The notes under the pieces: model-generated
Seen by the model: the letters and a program-made list of their open reading frames with translations, nothing else
The model's database searches: none
What the model was told of the DNA's origin: nothing
Source of the DNA: Udeniomyces pyricola
Taxonomy: Eukaryota > Basidiomycota > Tremellomycetes > Cystofilobasidiales > Mrakiaceae
Length of the DNA: 64,000 nucleotides
Reading direction: 5' to 3'
Assembly (NCBI GenBank): GCA_039545295.1
Contig: BCIK01000025.1
Span: 44,066 to 108,065, forward strand
Made by a program: the position numbers and the translations under genes
Shown: positions 22,867 through 33,551 of the stretch, one piece after another
Layout of the letters: every line of letters starts with the position of its first letter
Position numbering within the stretch: position 1 is the stretch's first letter

Positions 22867-25736
22867 ATGTCGATCCGCTCCAAACCGGCCTCCATTCTCC
22901 CGCGTCACAAGAAGGATGCCTCTTCTTCGCGCAAGTCCAATAGTCGATTTGGCTACCACCACCATCGCAACAAGCAGAGCGGCGAAAGGAAGCTCCGGCC
23001 AGAGACTCAGAGGGTTTGTCTACCAACTTCATGCGTCCACTCAATTCACCCACCGGGAGTCAGCCTGCGTGAACATCCAGACTCAACACGGCGACTGACG
23101 TAATAGTCTCGGTCCGAGCGGCTCACTCATATCTGCCCTTCTTTGCCCCGTGTGCACTCTGGTTATTGATCACATGGCTTCCGGATCTCATACATAGGCT
23201 CTCAGCGTCAAGAACGAGTTCGTCGCTGCCGTCGCCGAATTCGTAGGAACTATCCTCTTCCTGTACGCCATTTCACAATCGCAACCCTGCATTTGTTGAC
23301 TAATGTCCCTCCGCCATGGTCCACTTATACGGCTCATTCAGCTGTCTTCACATATCACGTACATCTCACTGACACGCTCGTTATATCGTATCATCACTCC
23401 CATAGTTTCCTCGGGCTCGGTGGTACGTAGAAAGATGATATTTTGACCCACAGCGATCAGACAGCCTGAGCATAGATTGTTTTCACGCACAGTAACCTGA
23501 CCGGCTTGCTGATTTTCCATATCGCACTTCGTCGGTTAATCTTTTTGTCGTACTTCATCCGAACGCGTCCCTCTCAGGCTGTAACGTAGCCAATGGAGGC
23601 GCCGTTGCCTCAACTGAAGAAGGCCAGAGCTCGTCTACTACCGGAACCCTTTCTGGCACGGTCGACACCTCCAAGCTTCTTTACATCTCCCTCTCGTTTG
23701 GATTTGCACTTGTCGTCAACGCATGGTGAGACCTCTCTCCCTTCATACCTGACTCATGTAACTCGCTGACCTTCATCTCGTGCTTGATCGCTTACCGCCT
23801 TGACCTTGACAGGGCCTTTTATCGAGTCTCGGGTGGTCTTTTTGTTAGGCCTTCTGCCACATCCGCTCGTCACAGTGCAATCTTACGTCACTCAGGATCC
23901 ACGATCGTGCAGCTATCATTGACGGCCACATTGCTTCCCATTCGAACAGAACCCAGCCGTCTCCCTTGGTCTCTGCCTCATCAAGGCCATCACTCCCATC
24001 CGATGTGTACTCCTCACCATCTCTCAGATTCTCGGAGGTATCGTCGCCGCCGCTCTTGTACAAGCTCTTACTCCTGGAGGACTGAATGTCAGGACTACGC
24101 TGTTCGTTGACTCCTTTCTCTCTTTTGTCTGTATATGATAACGCACTATTGGGGCACACCGGCTGAGCCTTTTGCTTTGATCGCTCTACACAGGTCTCAA
24201 GGCACCAACAGGGCTCAAGGAGTGTTCTTGGAGGCGTTCTGCACCTCGTGAGTTCCACTTATCGCTTGATGCTGCCTGAGGCTCATTGTAATGATGCATC
24301 AATGCCCGTCCTTCGACTAACTTGATCGGTTTTGTTTTTCTTCGATTTTTTTTTCTCTTTTCTCTTCATCTTCGCATCAGAATTTTGATGCTTACAATTC
24401 TTTTGCTCGCCGCCGAGAAGGTTTGCGCTCTTCTGTTTTCTCCCGGTTGTTCGCCGAGCATGATATAACTTGTTCCTTGCTGTTCTGGTGCAAGGGTCCT
24501 GACAACAACCTTGTTCGACCCATCTTTCTTTTCGTTATCAGCATCGAGCAACCTTCCTCGCTCCTGTCGGAATTGGACTTGCCCTTTTCACCGCCGAGCT
24601 TTTGTGTGTCTCGTACACTGGTGGATCGCTTAAGTCAGTAACAGCTTCCATTCTTTCGTTCATGTCCCTGGTCACTCGTTGATTCCCTCACGTTTCCTGT
24701 CAATTGCTTTCTCTCCCGGTCTCAGTCCTGCTCGATCCTTTGGCCCTGAAGTTGTCGGTCGCAAATTTGCCTCGGAGCACTGGATCTACTGGGTTGGACC
24801 GTACCTTGGTCCGTCATTTTACATCTCATCTCACACGATACACATGTCATTCTCTAGAGCGCATAAGCGTTTCACGTTTCGTAGCTCACGACGATTCTGT
24901 ACTTCTTGTTTCTCCGTCTGGTGATGCAGGCACTCTATTGGCTGTTGGCTTGTATCAATTCGTGCGTATTAAACGTCTCATGTCACGGCTTCAAAAGTCT
25001 TTGTCTCATTGTTGTCACACATGTCTGATCTTCTCTTCTCGCACATTTGCCCTGCCTGACACAACTTGTACATCTGGCATTCAGCTCAATTACATGTACG
25101 ATTTGCTTCCTCTTCTTGCATGCTCTGGTTCTCTCTTGCCGTCCGCTGATCTTCCTTCTCGCCGTGCACCCTCTTTCTCGCCGTTCTCTTCCATAGGGAG
25201 TACGAGACTGTCAACCCCGATCAGGATGGCGCTGTTCAGGGCCAGGCACCCATCCATGTCAAGGTCAACAAGGAGGGCCACATGATCCTCGACGAGGACA
25301 AGCACGAGCCTTTCCACGGTACGTGCTTAGTTCTATTGTTTTACACTCGCGAGAGAACGGGATTCGATTGGCATCATTTAGGTAGCTTGACGGACTGATC
25401 GCTCCTGGTTCGCCATTCTTTTTGACTCGTTCTCTCTTTGGCTTCGATTCTGTTTCTTTTTGCTATATACAGACCCTGCTGCCCATATTGATCAGCAAGT
25501 CGAGGCTGCCGTCAGGCAACCTAGCAGCGACACTATCCGAACGCTCGACCTTGTTCAAAGCAGTCAGTTTCTCCCTTTCCCTCTGACTCTCTCCCTCTAA
25601 TCGATATGTCGCGCGTATGCTGACCTAGACATCTCTTTCCCTTTGATCTCGTTTCATCGATATGTCTGTGAAACTAGCCTCTCCGACGCAGGAGACCAGT
25701 CGTGCGGGCGGTCCGGGTGTCCTCAACAGCGCCTAG
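22867..25736 (+). CDS. Aquaporin (MIP family)
   Basis: Fifteen exons: 22867-23013, 23198-23262, 23406-23422, 23578-23725, 23813-23843, 23950-24101, 24194-24247, 24381-24420, 24542-24633, 24726-24808, 24930-24961, 25084-25094, 25197-25318, 25473-25562, 25678-25736. They join to 380 residues with all phases closing. The cytosolic N-terminus is basic. Six membrane helices start at FVAAVAEFVGTILFLFLGLG. Both pore motifs are present: NPAVSLGL, and NPARSFGP with the arginine of the selectivity filter. In helix 5, TAELLCVSYTG places Glu where classical water channels have His. The C-terminal tail (VNPDQDGAVQGQA onward) is hydrophilic. The family conducts water and sometimes small solutes across the plasma or vacuolar membrane. 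I cannot separate strict water from solute transport. The 17-nt and 11-nt exons fall inside conserved membrane segments and are required by phase. Confidence 0.93.
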
Positions 25737-27389
25737 TCATAGCTGTTGGGTCCAGACGTTTGAACATTGACTGAACTTCACTTACTACAATACCCCGCTT
25801 TCCCCCCCCCCTAAATCTAGTCTTCCACTTAATAAGGCATCTGTTGCACGGTTGGTGCCTCTTTGCTTGTTGCTGCTTGTTGCGAGAGAGAGAGAGATGT
25901 GTCGAGGCGTACGAGCTATATAGATATGTCATACAGCCTGTCTGTGGTTACATGGTGCATGATGTACTACTATCAATGGTCGTTTTTTTTTTTCTTCTTT
26001 TTTTTTCTTTTGCATGACACTCTTGACAGCTGGTCATGATCTATCAGCGGATCAAGGTGAGCTTGAGAAGAACACGGGCTTGTGATATGACCCGCACTTA
26101 TGTAACAATTGCACTCCGTGTATCTTGATCTGTGCCGTGCCGAACAGGCGGCCATGCAAACAAATAAACATCGTTCGAAGCTTTGACCATTCGGTTCATG
26201 ATCATGCAGGTGGCTAGGCCGGAGGTCCGCGCGCCGTCCGCAATGACCACGTCATATAGCAGATCAATCAGGGTTGTCACCGGTTACTCATGACGACGAC
26301 GACGACGACGACGACCAATAGGGAACGATTTGGATCTTGGAAGCTGCATATAACCAAATATATCTGATGACATGATGGGAGAAGCCGGATTGAGGAACTA
26401 GCGAGGCTTGCTGCTGCGGGAGCATTAAGGAAAGAAATATATGGTACATGACGGACGCGACCCTGCAATCAAGCTGCGCGTTAGACAAAAAGGGATGCAT
26501 CGTACCGGCCTGATAGAATGGATCACCGACTGCACAGATCGATATTCTGGTCGCATTTGCAAGAGAAAGCAACGAAGCATGCAATTACAATGATCATATG
26601 GTGCATGCATGGACGTGACGGGCGACACGTCGAAAAAAAAAAAAGCAAGATGGTGGAGCGATCATTTAGATGGCCAAATGTCGGCTTGTCTTCGGCAGAG
26701 ACGTCGAATCAAGTTGTCGCTTTTGGAATGGGATCAGACAGGATGACCGAGTGGCACCTTTGGCGCTCTAGCATATAGTGACATGAAGTCATGTATATAT
26801 GTATATATACATATGTAGATGTAGTGAGGGTATGTACCCATGACGAAAGTGGGTGACGGAACTCGAAGCAGCTACGTACCTATAATAATAGAGCACAACG
26901 CGATGCAATTATATATCTGGCGACGCGCAATATGCAACATGGTCCTGGTCCAAGGGCTTGCATGGGCCTTGGCCGGCTTGGTCCCCCCCCCCCCTTCCCC
27001 ACGTCTCCCTTTCGACCACCAACAATCCCTTCTTCTCCTGGCCTTGCTTTCCCCCATAGCCTCTTGCTCTCTTGTCCCCCCTTGCTTCCGTCCCTCTACC
27101 GCCTCGACGCATCTTTACTTCTCTGGCCGCTCACCCCCTTCGACACTCCCTACAAACTCCGACCCGCATCAGCCACTCGTCCTTTCTTGTGCGCGCGCGA
27201 CTCCCTTGCCCAAGGCCCGCCGAACACACCCCTCCCTCTCTCCTCCCCCCCCCCCTTTCCACACGCGCCCTTTCTGCGAAGCAAACATACCTTTCCTCCG
27301 TCTCTCCTTCGAGCCACCACCTCCCTTTCTCCTTCCTTCAGCAACGGCCCTTCATTCCTCTCTCCTCTTCAAGAGTAGTCGCTATCGCT
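25737..27389. other. Spacer between aquaporin and glyoxal oxidase genes
   Basis: These 1653 bases are the aquaporin 3' flank and the glyoxal oxidase promoter. Contents: a short C run (about 25800-25809), an (AG) run (25885-25897), a GAC trinucleotide array (26284-26308), an A run at about 26633, TATATA-type inverted sequence (26791-26815), a C run at about 26985-26994, and a very pyrimidine-rich leader (26980-27390) with another C run at about 27247. I find no supported gene. Confidence 0.6.
26284..26308. repeat. GAC trinucleotide microsatellite
   Basis: About eight GAC units in an intergenic region, with no coding context. Confidence 0.85.
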
Positions 27390-30300
27390 ATGTCCTCCTC
27401 TTCGTCTTCCTCGGCTAGTCACCGCTCGCCCCGGCACCTCTCACTCAAGTCCATGGCCCTCGCTGCCGCCGCCGTCGCATCCACTACCCTTGTCTCCTCC
27501 GCCTCGGCCGCCTCGAAAGCCAACACGTTTGCGATTGTTGGTAATTCGGGTGTCAGCGCTCAACAGGTGTGTTTTTTTTTTTCCTTTCCGTTTTATTCTA
27601 TTTTATAATCTCCTCCTTGTCATCACACATACGACGGCGGATGGATAAGCGAGAGCAGGCAGTCGAGAGCAAGCAAGGGCAAGGAACAACCGGAGCCATC
27701 GGACATTCCGGCGTCCTTTCTGTATGGAAAGGGGGCGGAGGCGAGTTGTTCGCCCCCCTGCCTCTTGCAACCTTGGTTTTGCATGCGTTGTCTGCGTTAC
27801 TTTGCCCACGAGGCATCTTGGCTATGATATGATAGATCAGCCTTGATATGCATAGGGTCATGTCCCCTTTCCTTGTGGCCAGATGAGCGGCACGAAGGGG
27901 ACCAATCCGCGGCGATCGAATCGGGGTGACTGCCCCCTTCCTCCTCACATGATGAGCTTCGGCTTGTTTTGGGGTCGGACCCACGTCTCCCTTGCTTCGT
28001 CTGCTGTCTTGCACATCCGCTTGGCCTCTGGTTTCGATGTCTGCACAAACGTGTTGTCATCTTTTCTCCCATCGCATAACGCATCTTGCACATCAAAGAG
28101 CGCACTCGAGAGCGAGATACTGATTGTTTCTCTTGCGCCCCCTCCTTCCCCGCTCTCTGTCGGCATCCCTCCACTTCCTTCGACACGACGGATTCAATCT
28201 TTGGCCTACTTTGCTCTGTCCGGTCGTCATCATCACCATCCTCGCTCACCTTTCGTTACACCCCGCCGCCGTGGCTTGATGTGCTCCATCGTATTCACCA
28301 TTCTAGCTCTTCCTCGGTGCTCCTAACAAGGTCTACAGTGCGTCACGCGTTTCTTCACTCCTCTTCGACCGGGTTCTTGCACCTTCTGACCATGCTGCGT
28401 CGTCAACCCCCTTCCCACTTTTTCTTGCCCTTTTGCTGCCCACTGCCTTCTCTTTATTGCAGTTGTTGACAAGACGGAAAACAACCCTATGCGAGTCAAC
28501 GGTGCTTCTGGCGAGCATGGTCAGTGCCCAGTTGCCCCGTGCTTCGGTCTTAATTGCAGCATGCTGTGCCACGTTGGCTTGTTCGCTCATCTCTAATTGC
28601 TTCCACTCGTGTCATCGTGTAACGTTGCCTCTCATAGCTGCTTGGGGGTCTGAATACACACTTGACACCAACCAGGCCCGTGCTATGGACATTGTCTCCA
28701 ATTCATTCTGGTGAGTGTGCAAGCTCCGGTTTCTTTGTTTCGATCTTCCTCACCTTCTAGGGCGCGTCTCTCAGACAGCGGTGGCTAAACTCAACTTTCC
28801 GTTCCTCTGTCTTCCCTTTCCCTTTCTTTATCGACGACAGTGCGGGTGGCACTGTCCTTGGAAACGGTACTTGGCTCAACATCGGTGGTAACCAAGGTAT
28901 CACCTGGGGTGGTCTGACCGCCACGAGTCAGACTGGTGGTGCGCCGTACGACGACTACGATGGAGGCAAGGCCATCAGGCAAGTCTTCATATGATTGCTT
29001 GCGTTCTCTCGCTCCTATCTCAAGCTGATTACTTACTTTGATTGTTCGCCTTGCTCTTCTTGCTGTACCCTATAGGTTGCTTCAGCCGTGCAACGACAAC
29101 GACGACTGCCAATGGCTCGATGATCCTGCTCTTTACATGACTACCCGGCGATGGTATCCGACACTTGAAACGCTCGAGGATGGTTCGGCAATCATCATCG
29201 GTGGCTGCGAGTGGGGAGGTTACGTCAACTCGGAAAACGAGGTGCGCCAATGCCTGTTGTCGTTTCTCTTGAGTTTCTCTGTTGCAATACTCGTTTAACT
29301 CATTCCAACGGCTTTTCCTTCACTTTTTGTTTTTGCTTCTAATATGTAACAGAACAACCCGACCTATGAGTTCTTCCCTCCAAAAGGAACTGGTGCCCCC
29401 ATTACCCTCAACATCCTCCTCAAATCGCTGCCTGCCAATCTGTTTTCCCTGACGTGGCTCCTGCCGTCGGGTAACCTGTTCATTCAGACGAACTGGAACA
29501 CTGAAATTCTTGACTACAAAAACAACGTCGAATACTCTCTTGACGACATCCCCGGCGCCGTTCGAACCTACCCAGCTTCGGGCGCCAATGCCATGCTGCC
29601 TGTGCGTTTTCACCCGCCTTGTGACTTGAAGCGTGTGATTGAAGCTGTTCACACGCGTCTGGACTGACACTTTCTCTACTCCTTTTCCTTTTCATTTTTT
29701 ACCTACCCTCGTAGCTTACTCCTGCTAACAACTGGACCGCCACTATCCTGTTCTGTGGAGGAACCGATCTCCGAGCTGACCAGTGGACGACAACTTGGAA
29801 CATTGCTGCGTGCGTCTCCGTTCCTTGCTCTCCATTCTTGCACATTGAGACTGACATTGTCTGGCCATCCTCAATTACTCTTCTGAGTAGCTACCCCGCA
29901 GACAAGTCATGTGTTAAGATGACTCCTGATGTTTCCGTTGAGTGGGAGTCCGAGGATGACTTGGACACCGGTCGAACCATGGGACAGTTTATCATCGTAC
30001 GTTGTACATTGTGTCTCTGACTCCAAACGTCTTTGTCATGCTTACTAATAATTGTTCCTCTATCAGCTTCCTGATGGTCGGCTTTGGATGGGTAACGGTG
30101 CTGCTCTTGGAACTGCCGGTTACGGAAACGACACTTGTTTGTCCATCTTTTCCCAGCTTCCAGCGTCGTTGCTTCATCTCGGTTTCAAGAGATTAACACC
30201 TTTGCCTCTTCCCTGTGCGCTTTGACCGTTTCTTTAGGGGCTGTTGGACGATCCTATGCCGATCAACCGCTTCATCAGTCGTGGTACTTTGACCCCAAGC

Positions 30301-31271
30301 AGCCGTCTGGATCGAAGTGGTCCAAGGCTGGAGTCTCGACTGTCGACCGACTTTACCACTCGACTGCCACCCTTCTTCCCGACGGCTCGGTCCTTGTCTC
30401 AGGCTCCAACCCCAATCCGGATTACGTTGACAAGACGATTGACCCCACCATCACTTACGTCACCCAGTACCAAGTCGAGCACGTGCGTTACTTTTCCCGC
30501 AAATCTCACATGCTTCATTCAATTACGAGGACTGGCAGCCATGCTGACTTTCCATTCTGCCTCTTTTTTTGTGCCTGTCTCAGTTTTACCCTGACTACTA
30601 CGACGAGTCCCGACCCGAGCCGGTCGGTCTTCCATCCAACATGTCGTACGGTGGTGACTACTTCAACGTTACGCTTCCGGCTTCTCAATTCTCGTCGGAT
30701 CTTTCGATGGTCAACCAGACGACGTTCGTTGTTTCGCGAACTGGATTCTCGACTCACGCTTTCAACAGTACGTTCAACACCTGAATTTTTTAATTGGCGT
30801 ACGTCTTACTATCTACTCGTGCTAACGTTTTGTTGTTGCCTGGGTCTTCCTTTCCGCACCGCAGTGGGTATGCGACATCTTGAGCTTTCATCGACTTCGT
30901 CAATCGCTTCCGACGGAACTGTCACTTTCCACATTGCTCAAATGCCCCCTAATCCAGCCACTTTCCAACCAGGACCCGCTCTCCTCTTCTGTGTTGTCAA
31001 CGGCGTTCCCTCACAGGGCCAGTGGATCATGGTCGGATCGGGTATGGGCACGCAGCCACTAAGCGCGGTATCGTCGCTGCCTCCTTACTTTATTGCATCA
31101 AACTTGATCGCCGATTCTTCGTCGTCCACCAGCAAGGCGTCCTCCAGTCAGGAGACCAGCTCCAGCTCCAGCTCGAGCACCAGTGCCGGACTCAAGACCG
31201 CCGCCACACTCGGCGGTCTTGGTCTAGTCGGCGTGCTAGGAGCCTCGACTGTCGCTACTCTCTTCGTTTGA
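27390..31271 (+). CDS. Glyoxal oxidase (copper radical oxidase), probably GPI-anchored
   Basis: Thirteen exons: 27390-27566, 28307-28337, 28463-28519, 28638-28710, 28841-28978, 29076-29241, 29353-29601, 29715-29809, 29891-29996, 30067-30136, 30238-30482, 30584-30767, 30865-31271. They join to 665 residues with all phases closing. A signal peptide is followed by glyoxal-oxidase motifs: FAIVGNSGVSAQQ, KVYIVDKTENNPM, MTTRRWYPTLETLEDGS, ILFCGGT, LYHSTATLLPDGSVLVSGSN and GFSTHAFNMG. These supply the expected cross-linked Cys (about 311) and Tyr (about 187) and the copper ligands Tyr/His (about 427/428) and His (about 527). The enzyme oxidises small aldehydes to acids and makes H2O2, feeding peroxidases or wall chemistry. 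A Ser-rich stretch and a hydrophobic C-terminal end (TAATLGGLGLVGVLGASTV) suggest a GPI anchor. Intron 5 uses a GC donor (28979). Confidence 0.95.
27567..28306 (+). other. Unusually long first intron of the glyoxal oxidase gene (740 bp)
   Basis: The intron starts with GTGTGT directly after the signal-peptide exon and ends in CTAG before LFLGAPNKVY. Most other introns here are 45-150 bp. I found no supported exon within it, and open reading stretches on the minus strand do not show a gene. It may carry regulatory sequence or a nested non-coding transcript, but that is speculation. Confidence 0.7.
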
Positions 31272-32385
31272 AGGACGACGGGTGCTTGGGATGATTCCGA
31301 TTTTTTCCCCTTCTTGTTACTTGCCTTGCCCATCTGTTTCCTTTGTCTCTAGAGATTCCCCACATCGTACTCTCCCTTTTTCTCACTCTTCTGTGCGGTC
31401 ACTCCGCGTAATTCTGTTACATCTACATTTTCTCTTCACCGGTTGTCTCCGTTAAGGCTCTTCGAACGTCTACTGTTCTGTTCTACTTCTCTTTTCTTTT
31501 TCATTTCTTTCTCAATCCGCACTGCATCGAACCCGACTACGCCATCCAAAACTTTTTCTTTTTTATAACCTAGTCCATCCACCCTCTTCACTTCGCTTAG
31601 TTCCCAAGCCATCACTCTCCCTTGTCCTTTCTTGTTGATTTGGGGCGTATGCTGGACAGACGGACTTTCCACAACTCAAACAACTCGAACTTCTATCTCT
31701 TGCTCTCCAACCCTCATTATCGGGACCCAACCTCCTTCCTCACTCTTTACGCATCTCATTCTCCCCCTTTGGTCGGTGTCTTCGGACTTGACGCTATCAC
31801 GACCGCCCTTTTTCTTTGACGTTTAGCTTGCTTCTCTTTCTACTTCTTGACCGTTTCTATTTCCTCGCCCATCTTTCCACTATGGATTCCCTGCATCGAT
31901 GGATGCTGTGCCGCTTATGCATTCTCCGCCCTCGTTTCTGACATGTCTGTTTCCAACTCTTTGAGTGCAATAGCGCCCCGTGCTCCTTGCAATGGTGTTG
32001 TTGTCGGATGTCGAGCGAGCGTGAGTGAATTAAGCCATGAGCTTGAAGACCGTACCATAAGCTAGTGGCCAGCTGGGTGTAATTTGTTGTTGAAATGTTC
32101 TGTTTGTGTTGTGTGTATATACATACATATATATCTATGTATCTACATGCATGTATATACATGCATGTCTCTACATCTACATCTACATCTACATGGATAT
32201 ATATATAAAAACACGCAGTCGTCTCATAGATACAATCCCGCCTCCACCTTGGAATCAACCATGTGTAAGCTGGAATGAACGCCCGATCGGGGAAGCCAGC
32301 AATTCACATCCACCCAGCCACCATCCGTTTCCATCCTCATCCCATCACTTTCATCACCGTACCCCATCCACTCACATCATCAACC
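31272..32385. other. Spacer between glyoxal oxidase and oxygenase genes
   Basis: A pyrimidine-rich 3' flank runs to about 31870. It is followed by AT-rich low-complexity sequence (32110-32215) made of TATATACA, TGCATG and a CTACAT hexamer array. The last 70 bases before the oxygenase start are CA/CT-rich leader. An in-frame upstream ATG at 32275 would lengthen the oxygenase by 37 residues, but the added part looks like leader. No separate gene is seen. Confidence 0.55.
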
Positions 32386-33513
32386 ATGCCTGCTCCACCT
32401 TCCATCCCTTTCCCTTCCACCACGCCGACCCACCCTCTCCTCATTCTCTCCTATCCCTTGCTTGCTGAAACGTTCCCCCCCGAGACGGCCGCCCAGAGGA
32501 CCGAATCCGATCGGCTGTTCGAAGCTTGCACCACCCTCGGTTTCTTTTACCTCGATCAGACTGGCCTCGAGTTCGGTCAGCTTGGTGATGTGGGCGAGCG
32601 CATGTTTGAAGAGCTCAAAGAGGAAGACAAGGCGCTTTGGGACGTGGGCGTATCGGGGAACTCGTTCGGTGTACGTAGTAGTGATCGTGTTGATACTGGC
32701 CCATGCTGATTCACATACGTCTAACTTGACCTGGGTTTCGCTCGCTCGGGGAGAATTCAAACGTTGAACGATGACTGACTGGGACTGTATGCGGTGTGTG
32801 TGATGTTTAGTACAAGAGGATCGGACATGACAAGTAGGTGCCAGCTGGATGATGGATGACTCCACAAGATCATCTCATCGTCGTCATCATCATCACCTTC
32901 GGATCTGACCGTCGATCAGCCGCCTCAGCTCACCTACCCTGCCACTTCGTTATTCCTCTTTGGGTCGATTGACTTCCTTCGTCGTCGATCCGTATTGAAA
33001 GTGTCAACGAGAATGGTGATGTCGACACAAACGAACAAGTACGGACCCAATTCTTGTCCATCGCACATTGGACAAAGGGTACTCCTTCCCGTCCATCACC
33101 TATACATCCACTCGATTGACTGACACGTCGCGTTTCATCGTCGCCCTTTGTGATGTCCCCTCTTTTTCCAAACCATTTTCATGCTTCTCATCACACTTTT
33201 CCTGCTCACCACAAACTCAACTAAAACAAAAAGTTCAATATCAGTCGAGACGATCTCGTATCTTACCCTCTCAAGACTCATATGGAGTACCCCCGACAGG
33301 TCATCGAGTCCATCGACGCCCTTCGGGCGTTCACCGATAAGGCTAGAGAAGTCTCATTGTATGTCTTGTGGATTTATTTGTCCTTTGGTTTACATCCATC
33401 TTGCTCCTGCGCAGATACTTTTTTTTTTCTTCTTGTAATCTGTTTTTACATTCTGGGACCTTGTGAAGCGTTTGAATGAGACGGTTCTCACGTACACTTT
33501 GCCATCGCCTTTT

Positions 33514-33551
<38 letters not shown>

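Noticed and set aside
26284..26308. GAC array as poly-Asp coding sequence
   Set aside because: No exon surrounds it; it is an intergenic microsatellite.
32110..32215. Possible CRISPR-like or telomere-like array
   Set aside because: It is AT-rich simple sequence (TATATACA and CTACAT units) with no spacer structure and no telomeric unit.
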